Positions 12,034 to 21,700 of a stretch of 64,000 bases of DNA are shown one piece after another; position 1 is the stretch's first letter, and every line of letters begins with the position of its first letter. The notes beneath the pieces are model-generated. The model saw only the letters and a list, made by a program, of their open reading frames with translations, was not told the origin of the DNA and did not search any database. A program made the translations under genes and the position numbers. The DNA comes from Kingdonia uniflora. Its lineage: Eukaryota; Streptophyta; Magnoliopsida; Ranunculales; Circaeasteraceae. The DNA is taken from the NCBI GenBank assembly GCA_014058105.1, contig JACGCM010000698.1, positions 620,001-684,000 of the forward strand. The letters run 5' to 3'.

Positions 12034-12910
12034 TTATCAGAAAATCAATACGGCCACAATTTTCTAACCACTATCATTACCATGCCCCTACTACCCTAGC
12101 TTTTTGGAAGCAATGTACTTTGACCAATTTACCCCTCATATCCCTCACGTGCGAACTGCACTCTCACTTCGAATTACCCATAAAATTAATGCCTCTCGAA
12201 CCTTTTCACCCACACTCGAAGTTAACCAGTTAAATCCCAACATCAATTAACAACTTTTCCACGAAATGAGGACAAAAATCATGATTACCCGTGCGGTACA
12301 CTGCCCTAGATGTACGTACCGTCCTGACAGACCAGCTGTTCGGGCTATCGGTACGACCAGTTAAATCCATCAAAACCATCGACAAACTTGTCACATACGA
12401 GTTATTGACTATACTGCTTCTCGAAAATTCAGCAACAGATAACCTTAAATTTGATTCTCTAGTACATTGAACATTCGATCTCCAGTATATTCGCTAGTTC
12501 AAAATTTTATTACTTTATTACTTCGGCAGGTCACAATTTTTTACCTCGACTAATTATACTTCTACCTAGACAATAACATTGCCCACTTTGATAGATTATA
12601 GTTTTTTACTTCAACAGTTCAGAATTCCACTTATATACCACAATTATCCTTTGACAGATCTAACTTCTACTTCGACAGATTAACACCTTTTTCGCTTTAA
12701 TAGTTCAAGCGTGTTACTTCGAAAGATCAAAATTTTACTTCGAACATTCACAATTCTATTGGACACAGTACTAAAGCATAATTTGACAGATTATACTACC
12801 AACACCTAATTTCATTAAATTTTGAAACAACACAGTACAATTTCAACAGTTCATACAAGTACCCTACATACCACAATATCTAAAATATTTACCAGAATAG
12901 ACAGTGGACC
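12034..12910 (-). promoter_or_regulatory. Upstream region of element B antisense gene with repeated TCGAAGTA-like motifs
   Basis: No coding support. 12314-12346 is the decayed counterpart of a hairpin in E (36504-36541), about 290 bp upstream of the TATA box in both. 12440-12800 holds about nine minus-strand variants of CTGTCGAAGTA spaced some 25-45 bp. E has the same kind of array at 36090-36340. The + ORF at 12006-12233 crosses this region and is probably fortuitous. Confidence 0.45.
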
Positions 12911-13255
12911 CTAATTATCAGCTGGATGCTCCTCCTCGACCACAGCCGCGGTACCAGTGCCTTCTTAGTCTACCATTTCCTCTATAAACGACTCAAGCTG
13001 GGACAACCGGTGATCGGGTAATGGTCCCAATATCTGTAATATTCCCCGCCAATATGCGATGGGCATGTCAGCAATAAGTACCCCAGGTTCCGACTCAAAA
13101 TGATCCGGCATCTCTGCATCAATGTCTTGTTCGATACAAAATCTTCGTTGTAACCACAACGTTGCCTCCCGTACTCGCCTGACCCTTACTGCTGCCTGGA
13201 TCTTTTGTGAGGGTACTGGAAATGCAATGCCATTTTTAGTAGAAGAAGAAGCCAT
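12911..13255 (-). pseudogene. Small antisense ORF 2 of element B, conserved in element E
   Basis: ATG at 13255, first 96 codons open, then a TAG-type stop. Similarity with E continues past that stop to a shared end near 12911 (AAVVEEEHPADN here, AAVVDEERPANN in E). Shared blocks: AVRVRR, EDID or QDIDAEMP, FE-EPG, MP-AYW, GILQILGPLPDHRLSQLE. The protein is small and acidic, with no signal peptide or membrane segment and no family I recognise. E's homologue (35613-35930) has three in-frame stops, so the shared length suggests a once-coding ORF of about 105-115 residues. It is transcribed in the same direction as, and upstream of, the large antisense gene. Confidence 0.55.
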
Positions 13256-13881
13256 TCTGATCCGAACAAGTAAGTAGAAATATGAAGAAAGATGAAGACA
13301 GATGAGAAATTCCCTTCACAACAGCCTCTTTTGTACATAAAGAAAGATTTCACCTTTCCGTCTTCCCAAGCCGAATTAATTGTTGTCTTCAGTTTCCCTC
13401 AAAATCACAACAGTTCAACCTCTACAACTTCCCATACATTACAGTTTCATCTGCATGCGCATGGAAACACCATTAACGAGGTCTTGCAGCCAAAAAAATC
13501 TCCAGCATCGAACCATCGACCATTTTCACACTTCGACACCAATCTTTTTTGCCAAGTCTCAACTAACACACAGTCAATTACCTTCGACCACATCACTTCA
13601 ATTCGAGGTCATCATTTCCAGCATTACTCAGTACTACCCGTTAACATTCAATGAGATAAATTTACTTTCACGCCTCCAAGTACACTCGTTTCTAATGCCT
13701 ACCAGTTATAATCTTTCAAATGTGCAGCAAAATATTATTCTCATTCCATTATCCAAATTACAACTACCAAACCATCAAATTTACATAACAAAATACCTTC
13801 AGATTCCAGCCAAAATATTAACCTTCAAATACAACCCTACAATAAAAAACCTGCACTATCATGATCACCTTCACCACTTAA
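13256..13881. other. Spacer between small antisense ORFs 2 and 3, element B
   Basis: AT-rich stretch with scattered CTTCGA motifs (TCGAAG on the minus strand). The + ORF 13380-14012 spans it but has low-complexity content and overlaps the better supported antisense ORF 3, so I treat it as a shadow. Confidence 0.4.
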
Positions 13882-14221
13882 TCAAACAGCAGCCCTATTC
13901 CCAGAAGGTCCAGTTCTACTCACTAAGTTTTGTTCCTCCATCTCCTCTTCTGCACAAGCGAGGCACTCAGCTAAAGCCGACAAAAAGAGGTACCGTTTCT
14001 CCAAAGCTGTAAAGTTGCACTTCAGTTGCTTTCAAAGATAGGCATAAAGGCTCCCCGTTAATGAGCTCTCCAGCCTCTACCTCCACCAAATCGGGCATGT
14101 CCTAGTCAAGATCATGATGCCCAAAGAACTTTATATGCAATTCAGCAGTCTTCTACCCTACGCGACAATCCCAGGCGAATCTCATCCTTTTCTGATAGCG
14201 CGTATTGGGCGTGCTACCCAT
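13882..14221 (-). pseudogene. Small antisense ORF 3 of element B, conserved in element E
   Basis: Minus-strand ATG at 14221 and TGA at 13882, about 113 codons with one frameshift and stops. Shared with E (28772-29109) in register: PNTRYQK, AELHIKFF-HHDLD, EVEA, INGEP, YAYL, then FTA-EK-Y-FLS-LAECL-CAEE-M-EQ and a C-terminus GPSG-RAAV. The conserved start, end and length argue for a real, formerly translated protein. No known family recognised. It is the antisense ORF nearest the 3' LTR. Confidence 0.55.
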
Positions 14222-14457
14222 AGAATTTTTCAAAAAATTATTGAAGAAAGAGAAGGGAATAGAAAAATATCATGCAACATCCCTACCCTGATAACTCATA
14301 CTTATAGCCTCATTTTATTTATTGCCCTATAGCTACAAACATTTCTTTATTACCCTCTATTATTACCTACCAGAAAACCAGCAGTCAAACCGCTTAACTT
14401 CCTTGGTCAAAAAGTTTTCTCAGCAAACGCCTCTACTCCTGCTTTCGAGACCTTCGC

Positions 14458-14471
14458 TGAGAGGAGGCGAA
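14458..14471 (+). promoter_or_regulatory. Polypurine tract of element B
   Basis: GAGAGGAGGCGA directly precedes the TG of the 3' LTR. E has GAGAGGGGCTGAA at the same place (minus strand, 28532-28520). It would prime plus-strand DNA synthesis. Confidence 0.75.
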
Positions 14472-15187
14472 TGTAGTAGCCTACTCGCAGCCTTCAACCC
14501 CAAACAAATACTCGAAGGCTACTTCGAAGCCTACTCAAGCATCTCGAAGTCCAGTCAAATCAAAAAACAATCCGCCCAAAGATCATCTGAAGATGAAGCC
14601 ACGTGGATGGACTCCAGATGACATCAGAAACACTTTGACCATATCCGTACATGGTCGAAGTATGACATGACAGGCAGCCAGCTTACAAGATAAGATAGTA
14701 CAGTGGTTAGTCTTTGCAGCTGCAGTGACTAGCCCAACCAGTACCACAGTGTTAAAGTACAAAGACTGACCCAACAACTATTACAGTGATAGTACCAACA
14801 TTTTCGGCGCCCATACCTCCGCCGGAATATCCAGATGGTACCCTTGAATCTGACCAAACCTTTGCTACTCAGCTTCATATGTTATATAAATAGGAGAGAT
14901 GGGGAACCAAGGAGAGGTTACCAAAATTCTTCCCATTCCCTTTATAGTTTACCTTCAATAACCCTGTAAAAACCCAGTACTCAAATCTTCGACTACTCGA
15001 TAAAAATATAAACACTCTTAGAAATCATCATCAGAGCTCGTAATGAATCACATTTCAGGCCTCCACATAAGTATATTGTCTATTGATCTTTGTAATTCTA
15101 GATAATGTACTTGTCTTCCTTTACTTTGAGATTTAACCCCATGCTGTAAGAGTTAACTTCCCCTCCTTATTAAGTTAGTCCCCTACA
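14472..15187 (+). repeat. 3' LTR of element B
   Basis: TGTAGTAGCC to CCCCTACA, with a TATA box (TATATAAATAGG) at about 14883. Matches the 5' LTR throughout with scattered, mostly transitional differences and small indels. Element A sequence resumes at 15188. Confidence 0.9.
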
Positions 15188-15389
15188 CACTCCAAGAATC
15201 CTCAGGTTAAAAGCTGGCATTAGAAGTCACCATTGGTCCTTCATCCTATATACCATCTTACTCAGACCAAAAACTATATTTGGATGAAGTCTAGGTATTA
15301 AAGAAAAATACTCAGGGCTTGATCCCACTCTACAAATATAAAGTCTTCTCAGCGCAAAGAAACGATGGAAGTACAAAAGCAGATTACCA

Positions 15390-15790
15390 TTTTCCATCTT
15401 CCTCCTCAACTAATATCGTCGCCTCTTCTATAACCACCACCTCCAAAGAGTTGGTAGAGATGAAGATGGCCCAGCCTTAGAATCAAGTCCTGCGTATCAC
15501 ATCGGCGCAACTGCGTCGCAGTTACACCGGTCCTCGTATCTATTTCCCCAACCTTTTCATCCATAAGGATATGAAGACAAACCCAACGTTGCTCGTCTGT
15601 CAAGACAGCGGAGTAAAATCTCTACATATATTAAAAATCTTCCTCAGTTTTAGCCGCCTAATTTTCTGACATACCTTAATACGCCGGAGGAACGGGAATG
15701 GGAGTAGTCATCTCCAAGGACTAGTCCTCAAAATATTTGAACTTCAGCTTCTGGATCTCAATCGCAATTTTCCCTTGAAGAACCATTCTC
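15390..15790 (-). pseudogene. Small antisense ORF remnant of element A, conserved in element D
   Basis: Minus-strand reading from about 15784 gives a short N-terminal segment (PIPVPPAY) and, at 15603-15406, LTDEQRWVCLHIL, IDTRTGV, then LGHLHLYQL-GGGGYRR. Element D carries the counterpart on the minus strand at about 60420-60040 (IRLGLLHLYHLLGGGGYRR). Several stops are TAA or TAG at places where the pattern suggests former Gln codons. Its position, close to the purine tract, matches small ORF 2 or 3 of B and E, but I see no clear sequence relationship. No family recognised. Confidence 0.4.
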
Positions 15791-16134
15791 TAGGTCTTCA
15801 CCATCGTCAAAACTTTCTGAGAATTTGGCAACAAACAAGCGTACTTTTCCACAAACCACGATACAAGTACTATTTATATAACCCTACATTAAATGAAGAG
15901 GTATATTTTCCCAGGCATCATCATTAAATAAAGATGAAACTCTACAAGCCCTAACCGACGCGTACATCAGTATTCCTATCATCATTTAATTCAGTAATGT
16001 CACCCTAAAACATAATTTTTTTCCATACAGTCAAATACGCATCATTTCTTCCTTCATATTCATAAATTCAAACCCGGATACCCATATATCCATATATATT
16101 CTTTCCCAACTGAAGCCACTCGTGACTTCAGTTG
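15791..16134. other. End of element A internal region
   Basis: AT-rich, weakly alignable with 60420-60590 of D. The minus-strand ORFs at 16031-16297 run across the A/C boundary and are not credible. Confidence 0.4.
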
Positions 16135-16155
16135 TGAGGGGGCGATTGCAAGTAC
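16135..16155 (+). promoter_or_regulatory. Polypurine tract of element A and first 9 bases of its 3' LTR
   Basis: GAGGGGGCGA followed by TTGCAAGTAC. The tract resembles B's GAGGAGGCGA placed directly before an LTR. The LTR start TGCAAGTAC (16147-16155) resembles TGCAATACA at 46980 in D. Element C is inserted after these nine bases. Adding A's four LTR pieces gives about 628 bp against 608 bp for D, which supports the assignment. Confidence 0.6.
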
Positions 16156-16752
16156 TGATCCAGGAGGATCTAGGGATGTTTTTATGTAAGCTCGAATATG
16201 ATGAATGGAATTGTCGAAGACTGATATTGTCGAAGTTGTTTGAATGAACTTGGATGCCACTCGAACGAGTGGTCATGTTTCCAGGGCTGAAGACCAATTT
16301 TTATAAATTCGTTCGAACGGACTTGGATACTGTTCAAATGAGAACTCTATTTTCTACGTTTTGGACATTGTTCGTCAAAGTCATTCGAACGAGTTGTTAT
16401 GTTTTTAAGGATGAAGACCAATTATTGTAAAATCGCTTTAATAGGCTTTGATGCCATTCGAACAAGCTTGGCGCAGGTTTGCTTTAGATGTTATTATGAG
16501 ACGTTGGGCTTGTCTCGAGATCCGTTCTACTGGCATTTTAGATTTCCTTAAATAAAGGAGAATTTGGTTATATTTTTTATCTTATGATGGTTCAATAAAA
16601 GTTTTAAGAGTGAAGTTTAAGGCTTGAGAGTAATTCCAGTGTAATTAACTTCGTTTAAGCAATTGAAGCTCTTAAATGGATTTCTCCCAACCAATTTGGT
16701 GTTCTTCAAACTATTCTGCTTATTAGGGTTTCTATATTCGTATTATGAATTA
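16156..16752 (+). repeat. 5' LTR of element C
   Basis: Starts TGATCCAGGAGGATC and ends near TTATGAATTA. Pairs with 21085-21700. Contains a repeated motif built round TTCGAACGA (about 16225-16470), a TTAAATAAAGG promoter-like block at about 16549 and a GCTTGAGAGTAATTC block near the 3' end. Confidence 0.85.
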
Positions 16753-16754
16753 AG

Positions 16755-16766
16755 TAGTATCAGATT
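16755..16766 (+). promoter_or_regulatory. Primer binding site of element C
   Basis: TAGTATCAGATT, two bases after the LTR, is one or two changes from TGGTATCAGAGC, the usual site for initiator tRNA-Met in plant retrotransposons. Confidence 0.7.
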
Positions 16767-16799
16767 TCCAGTTACATTTCTTGGGGGTGATTATGGTTT

Positions 16800-17990
16800 A
16801 TGGTCTCTACACGTGACCGTCTCAAGCAAATGAAGGAGAAGCTAGTAAGTCCATTGAAGATTCATCAAAAGCCTAATTCGAAGAAGAAGGAGAATTTGGA
16901 GATGGACGATTCTAACGATCGATTAATTACTTTAGAAAATACAGTTTCCGAGCTAACTTCTACTGTAGGGGAGTTGGTTGAACAATTACATCTCATGAAC
17001 CTCGGGAAGGCTTCCGCTTTGGTGAAATGGCGAGGGCACTCGAAGAAGAAAAGGGTTATGGAAGTGGATGGTGAAGAGGATAATACAGAGATAGATAATT
17101 ATTCTAGTGATGTCAAATCCATCAAGAAGTGCTAGGGTATTGGTTAGTCAATGAATTTTACGCGTAATCTTCATATTGACTTTATGATTCAAATTCTGGT
17201 ATTCGACGATTCAGTCGATGTTGAGAACTTGGATAATTTGTTAGAGAGGTTAGAGACTTATTTTTTTCTTTTATGAATATTCTAACGCTCTTAAATTTTA
17301 TTTTACTACTTTGAAATTTGCAAGTCATTCACTAACGTGGTATAAATCCAATCGAAAATGCCACGAAGTAGGAAGCTTGAGTTTGAAAGAATTTAAGATT
17401 TTTATGAGGAAGCAATTCTATCCAATTGGGTATGACTAGGAGCGATGGCACAAATGGCATAATTTGCGCCAAAGGTTTGGAAATTCCATACAATAATTTA
17501 CTACAGAGTTTCATAACCAAGCGTTGGCTTTGGATATTGATATGGATGAGTATGAGGTATTCATGAAATATACGGGAGGTTTGTCGCAGTCCATTAGATG
17601 AGAATTAAAGCTCTTTAATGTGGAAAATATAGAAGATGCTACCGTTAAAGTAATTTCCATTGAAGGCAAGTACTTGAAGATTAAAAGGAAAGACGATAAG
17701 ATCAAGTCGGGTTACAAGTCTAATTGGAACTATGATCAGAAAGGGGAGGCTAAAGGAGAGAGTTTTTTATCCAAGGGGAATACCTGTAGTCATTCAAAGG
17801 CTAACGGGTACATTTAAGATAAATGTTAGAAACTTTACCCAGGGCTTCGGCAGAAGGAGGAGAGAGGCAAGAAAGATAAACGTGCACTAGCCGCAGCGAT
17901 TCTGGATCTTCCAAATTTAGATAAGCCAAATCTTAAGCTTACTCAAATGTTCAAGCAACCTATAGCTATTGATGAGGCGAGTCGGGAATA
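16800..17990 (+). pseudogene. gag: gag of element C, broken
   Basis: ATG at 16800 opens MVSTRDRLKQMKEKL, then a coiled-coil-like LENTVSELTSTVGELVEQLHLM (16950-17010) up to a stop at 17133. The capsid part continues in shifted frames to about 17600 (SLKEFKIFMRKQFYP near 17380, then SLSQSIRXELK with a stop). The segment 17620-17817 gives ATVKVISIEGKYLKIK and a decayed zinc knuckle, CSHSKANGYI, with the next Cys following a stop. After that comes KKDKRALAAAILDLPNLDKPNL. A former chromovirus gag with at least six stops or shifts. Confidence 0.7.
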
Positions 17991-18011
17991 ACTTTTTATG
18001 TCAACATTTAA

Positions 18012-18452
18012 GTGAAGCAGAGCTTAGTCGAGGCTATCATTGATTCAGGTAGTCATAAGAATTTAATTTTTAAGGTGGTGGTGAAGAAGATGGGTTTGAC
18101 TATTGTGGCTTATCTTAAGTCGTATGGTTTGGGTTGGATTCAGAAAGACGCAGATTTAAAGATCACTAAGCAGTATACGTTCAAGTTTGCAATTACTGAT
18201 AAGTTTATTGATGAGGTGACATGTAAGGTTGTTCCGCTCGACATGTGTCAAGTAATCTTGGGTAGCCCTTATCTTTGGGACCGAGATGCAATCTTTTACA
18301 GTAAAGCTCGCAAGTATAGTCTTGTGAAGGAGATGACAGAGTTTTATATCATTACGTGCAAGGAACATAGTACTACCACTAATTTAGTAACGGCAACTCA
18401 GGTGAAGAGGTTGGTTTATTCGAGCGGCAAACTTGCATTATTGTTGGTATGA
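18012..18452 (+). pseudogene. pro: Aspartic protease of element C
   Basis: 146 open codons. The active-site motif is AIIDSGSHKNLI (D-S-G in place of D-T-G, which occurs in this group). KKMGLTIV, LGWIQKDADLKITKQ, FIDEVTCKVVPLDMCQVILGSPYLWDRDAIFY follow, the last being the conserved alpha-helical ILG-PYL signature. Upstream continuity with gag is lost by a stop at 18000-18014. It ends at a stop before RT. Confidence 0.75.
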
Positions 18453-18469
18453 CAGGTTCAAAAGGGTCC

Positions 18470-19240
18470 GTCAGCTAAGGTCTTTTCTACTTTGGCAATG
18501 TCTCCTAAGCAACAAACCAATATGGGGAAGTTGCAAGAAGAATATGAAGACATGTTTTTGGGCATAGAAGGGATGCCGCTTAAGAGGGATGTGGGACATG
18601 ATATCACATTGGTGAATCGTGAGCCACTACCCAATATTTGGTTATATCAGACTTCTATCACTGAGTCTGATGAGATCACGAAATAGGTATTGGAGCTCTA
18701 AGAGCAAGGAGTTATTAATCAAAGTTGCTCACCATATGGTTCACCGGTGCTATTGGTGCCGAATAAGGATGGATCTTGGAGGATGTGCGTGGATTATCTG
18801 CCGCAGAACAAGATTACTTTGAAGAATCGTTATCCGCTTCCACGGATTAATGAGCTTTTGGATGAGTTACTGATGGCTTAGTTTTCGCCCAAGTTAGATC
18901 TTAAGTCGGGTTACTATCAAGTTAGAATCCGAGAAGAAGATATTTGGAAGACAGTGTTCAAGACTAAATAGGGCCTATTTGAGTCGTTGGTGATGTACTT
19001 TGGGTTATGCAATGCTCCGGCGATGTTTATGCGTTTAATGAATGTGGTACTTCATGTTTTTTTTTATGATTTTGTGATTATGTATTTGGGTGATATCTTA
19101 ATATATAGTCGTACATAGGAGGAACACCTTGGGCATTTACGCAAAGTGTTGGGCATTTTGCGATCACAACAACTTTTTCTAAATGGGATAAAGTACGAGT
19201 TTGCGATGCGGGAGCTAGTCTATTTTACAGGATGAGGACA
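18470..19240 (+). pseudogene. RT: Reverse transcriptase of element C, catalytic Asp changed
   Basis: Reads across three frames: EEYEDMFLGIEGMPLKRDVGHDI, then [32 protein letters not shown] near 18755-18850, LDLKSGYYQVRI near 18895, [23 protein letters not shown] near 18965. The catalytic box is [10 protein letters not shown] at about 19080-19105, where YLDD is expected, so one of the two metal-binding aspartates is Gly. Two TAG-type stops fall in the palm. The thumb ends at VYFTG (about 19230), where sequence is missing. Confidence 0.78.
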
Positions 19241-19595
19241 AGAAATATGAGTTAAACTATAGATTGGGGGCAATCCTTTTACATGATGGGAAGCCGGTTG
19301 TTTACCACTCTGAGATGTTTATAGGAGAAGTGCGCAACTATCCTACCTACGATAAGGAGTTTTATACGTTATATCAATTAGTAAAACATTGGCAGAGTTA
19401 CTTATTAGGGAAAGAAGGTTGGGGTATATTCCAATCACAAACCATTACAGTTCTTATCTACACAGTCTGAGCTACAACAAGCTCACCATATGAAGCAGGT
19501 ATAGCACCTTTAGCAATTTACCTTATTGATCAAGTATAAGAAAGGAGTGGATAATTTAATGGCTAATATGTTATTTCGACCCCATTACCAACTAT
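19241..19595 (+). pseudogene. RH: RNase H of element C, truncated
   Basis: DEDKKYELNYRLGAILLHDGKPVVYHSEMF at 19235-19320, then NYPTYDKEFYTLYQLVKHWQSYLLGKE. The usual catalytic segment preceding this is missing: VYFTG of the RT thumb joins almost directly to DEDKKYE. A shifted continuation carries the TDHQPLQ-like and YKKGVDNLMANM-like tail to about 19590. Confidence 0.7.
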
Positions 19596-19599
19596 TTCC

Positions 19600-21050
19600 G
19601 CTTTGTTGGTAGCTATGGAGATACAACCTATTATTCCTTCAGAGTACATTTTGGGGTATGACGACGACAATGAGTTCAGTGTGATTCACGTGAAGTTGTC
19701 TCAAGGCAAGATATTCGAGTATATTTTGATGAATGGTTTGATTTATAGGGGCAGTCTACTATGTATTCCAGAGGGTAGAGACCATTTTCATTGGATTCAA
19801 GAGGCACATTATTCCATGGAGGTAGGCCATTTCATGGTTGAGAAGACACTTTTGAATTTGCGGTGTTAAGTCTATTGGGAAAAGGTGCAGGTGGATGTTT
19901 CTCATGTGGTTTGTGGTTGCATGCTATGTATTACATCGAAGCCTTCCAATCGGTAGATAGGACTATACTTACCATTGTCAGTGCCTAATCAACCTTGGGA
20001 GAGCTTTTCGATGAATTTAATGGGTGGTTGGCCCATGACCAAGTGTAAGAATGACAATATATTTATGGTGGTGGATCGATTTATCAAGATGATTGTTCTT
20101 ATTCCATGCCAGAAGACGGCCACCGGGGAAGGAGCAGCGCGATTATTTTTTAGAGATGTCTGGAAGAATTTTGGGATCCCTACTTCTATTACTTTCGATA
20201 GGGATAGCCACTTTTTGGGGCATATCTGGAGATCATTATGGGGGATGATGGACACTATGTTGAAGAGAAGTACCGCTTTACATCTGCAGACGGACAGGAA
20301 AATGGAGGTAGTTAATCGTACTTTGGCACATTTACTACAGGGATTCCATTCTCAGCATCCTGAAACTTGGGATGAGAATTCACCGTATCTGCAGTTTGTG
20401 TTTAACCGGGGGATTTCTAATTCCACTTTGAAGTCTCCATTAGAAATTTGTTTAGGGTAATTACCCCAAAGCATTTTTGATTTGGCTTTTAGTCTTGGGG
20501 ACAAGGCAGTTTTAGGGAAGGAGGAAAATGAACAACTTAAAGCTTAGCATTTCATTGAGAAGATATGCAAGATTTATGTGGCGATTAAAGCATAATTAAA
20601 TAAGACTCAAGCAAAGTATAAGGCTTGCCACGATAAGCATCGGGTTGGGTATACTATTCAAGAGGGTGACCTTGTTTGGTTGCATTTGGGTAAGGAACGG
20701 CTTATCGGGGAAGGTAATAAGCTCAAAAACCTATCCGTTATGGTCCATTTATGATACTTTCATGAAAATGTATTCGGTGACTAATACCGAGCATTTGAAG
20801 CAGTTTGAGCCGTCTCTTTTAGATGAAGACTCTACAATCAACACTCGTCTACCGTCAGCTGATTATTTATTGATGGAAAGAGAAGATCCATTACAGAAGG
20901 ATGGTATTCCAGAGAGGAAAGTTCATACTATAAGACGGGGTGGTATTGAATCGTTCTGAGTTGGGAAGGAGGGTCAGCTACCTAGCAGGTCGAAGTGGTA
21001 CAGCAGGAAAATAGGCAGCGCCGCATTCTCACATCTCCAGTTCTAGCTTA
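19600..21050 (+). pseudogene. IN: Integrase with C-terminal chromodomain-like segment, element C
   Basis: Zinc-finger region near 19785-19940: HWIQEAHYSMEVGHF and later CGCMLC. In the core, the first catalytic position reads SMNLMGGWP (Asn where Asp is expected, about 20010). The second is intact in ITFDRDSHFLG (about 20190) and the Glu is intact in TDRKMEVVNRTLAHLLQ (about 20290). A longer 161-codon run covers 19975-20460. The C-terminal KHRVGYTIQEGDLVWLHLG lies near 20640. The last open part (ERKVHTIRRGGIESF, then KWYSRK near 20990) has the spacing of a chromodomain, which would target chromatin marks. Several stops. Confidence 0.75.
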
Positions 21051-21069
21051 AGCAGGAACTTAAGTCTTC

Positions 21070-21084
21070 TAATGGGGAGGGCCA
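21070..21084 (+). promoter_or_regulatory. Polypurine tract of element C
   Basis: AATGGGGAGGGCCA directly precedes TGGTGCAGGAG, the start of the 3' LTR. Confidence 0.75.
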
Positions 21085-21700
21085 TGGTGCAGGAGAATCT
21101 AGGGATGTTTTAATGTGAACTTGAATGTGAAGAATGGAATTGTCGAAGACTAATATTGTCGAAGTCGTTTGAATGAGCTTGGATGCCGTTCGAATGAGTG
21201 GTCTTGTTTCTAAGGCTAATGACCAATTATCATAAAGTCATTCCAATTGGCTTGGATGCCATTGGACCGAGAACTCTATTTTCATGGTTTTGGACTTTGT
21301 TCGTCAAAGTCGTTCGAACGAGCTTTGATACCATTCGAACGAGTTGTCGTGTTTTTAGAGTGGACGTCCAATTATCGAAAAGTTGCTCGATCGGGCATGG
21401 ATGTCGTTGGAATGGGCTTGGCGTAGGCTTTCTTTAGATTTTATTTTGAAATGATGGGTTTGCCTCGAGATCCGTTCTACGGGTAATTTTGGTTCCCTTA
21501 TATAAAGGAGACTTAGGTTATTTTTTTATCTTATGTTGGTTCTATAAAAGTTCAGAGAGAGAAGCTTAGGGCTTGAGAGTAATTCTATTATAATTAATTT
21601 TGTTGAAGCAATTGAAGTTTTAAAGGGATTTCTCCCATCCAATTTGGTATTCTTTGTACTTTTTTGCTAATTAGGGCTTCTCTATTCGTATTATGGATTA
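21085..21700 (+). repeat. 3' LTR of element C
   Basis: Aligns with 16156-16752 from TGGTGCAGGAGAATC to TTATGGATTA, including the TTCGAACGA motif series at 21165-21415 and a TTATATAAAGG TATA box at 21498. Confidence 0.85.

Larger units (their letters stand above)
2981..15187 (+). mobile_element. Element B: Tat-lineage Ty3/gypsy retrotransposon, integrase core deleted
   Basis: Bounded by two related LTRs of about 718 bp, TGTAG to CTACA (5' copy ends CTATA). Flanking 5-mers are CACAC (2976-2980) and CACTC (15188-15192), a 4/5 match that may be a decayed target duplication. Order inside: PBS, gag, protease, RT, RNase H, archaeal-type RNase H, short integrase C-terminus, about 190-bp tandem repeats, antisense gene, two small antisense ORFs, purine tract, 3' LTR. 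The second RNase H and the antisense gene place it in the Tat lineage (Retand-like organisation). The first 81 LTR bases differ at eight sites, seven of them transitions, so the insertion is old. It sits in the 3' internal part of element A. Confidence 0.88.
1..16146 (+). mobile_element. Element A: internal 3' part of a Tat-lineage Ty3/gypsy retrotransposon, split by element B
   Basis: Two pieces, 1-2980 and 15188-16146, become continuous when element B is removed. Both are colinear with about 57000-60590 of element D: the motif AGGTACTTTACA at 2871 pairs with 59867, and the stretch around 15340-15480 pairs with 60110-60240. The gag-pol part must lie left of the window. The + orientation follows from the purine tract at 16135-16146 and the LTR to its right. 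No long ORF survives. What remains is the 5' half of the antisense gene, an AT-rich stretch and a small antisense ORF. A and D share LTR sequence, so they belong to one family. Confidence 0.75.
16156..21700 (+). mobile_element. Element C: Ty3/gypsy chromovirus
   Basis: Two LTRs of about 600-615 bp flank gag-protease-RT-RNase H-integrase in that order, with a degenerate chromodomain at the end of integrase. There is no second RNase H and no antisense gene, so it is not of the Tat type. The PBS resembles an initiator-tRNA-Met site. Inserted nine bases into element A's 3' LTR. I see no clean target duplication: AGTAC lies on the left and GGGGC on the right. Comparison with D suggests about 25 bp of target were lost. 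All ORFs are interrupted. Confidence 0.88.

Noticed and set aside
12006..12233. + ORF similar to minus-strand ORF 36636-36914 (shared SNHYHYH and TNLPL patches)
   Set aside because: Both read backwards across the antisense promoter and TATA box. The resemblance is expected from shared DNA, and no start or end is conserved.
13380..14012. 210-codon + ORF in element B
   Set aside because: Low-complexity translation, not conserved in E, and overlaps antisense ORF 3, which is conserved in register.
16090..16155. Purine tract before C's 5' LTR as a sign of a tandem C copy
   Set aside because: The sequence fits element A's own purine tract and LTR start; upstream DNA matches A and D, not C.
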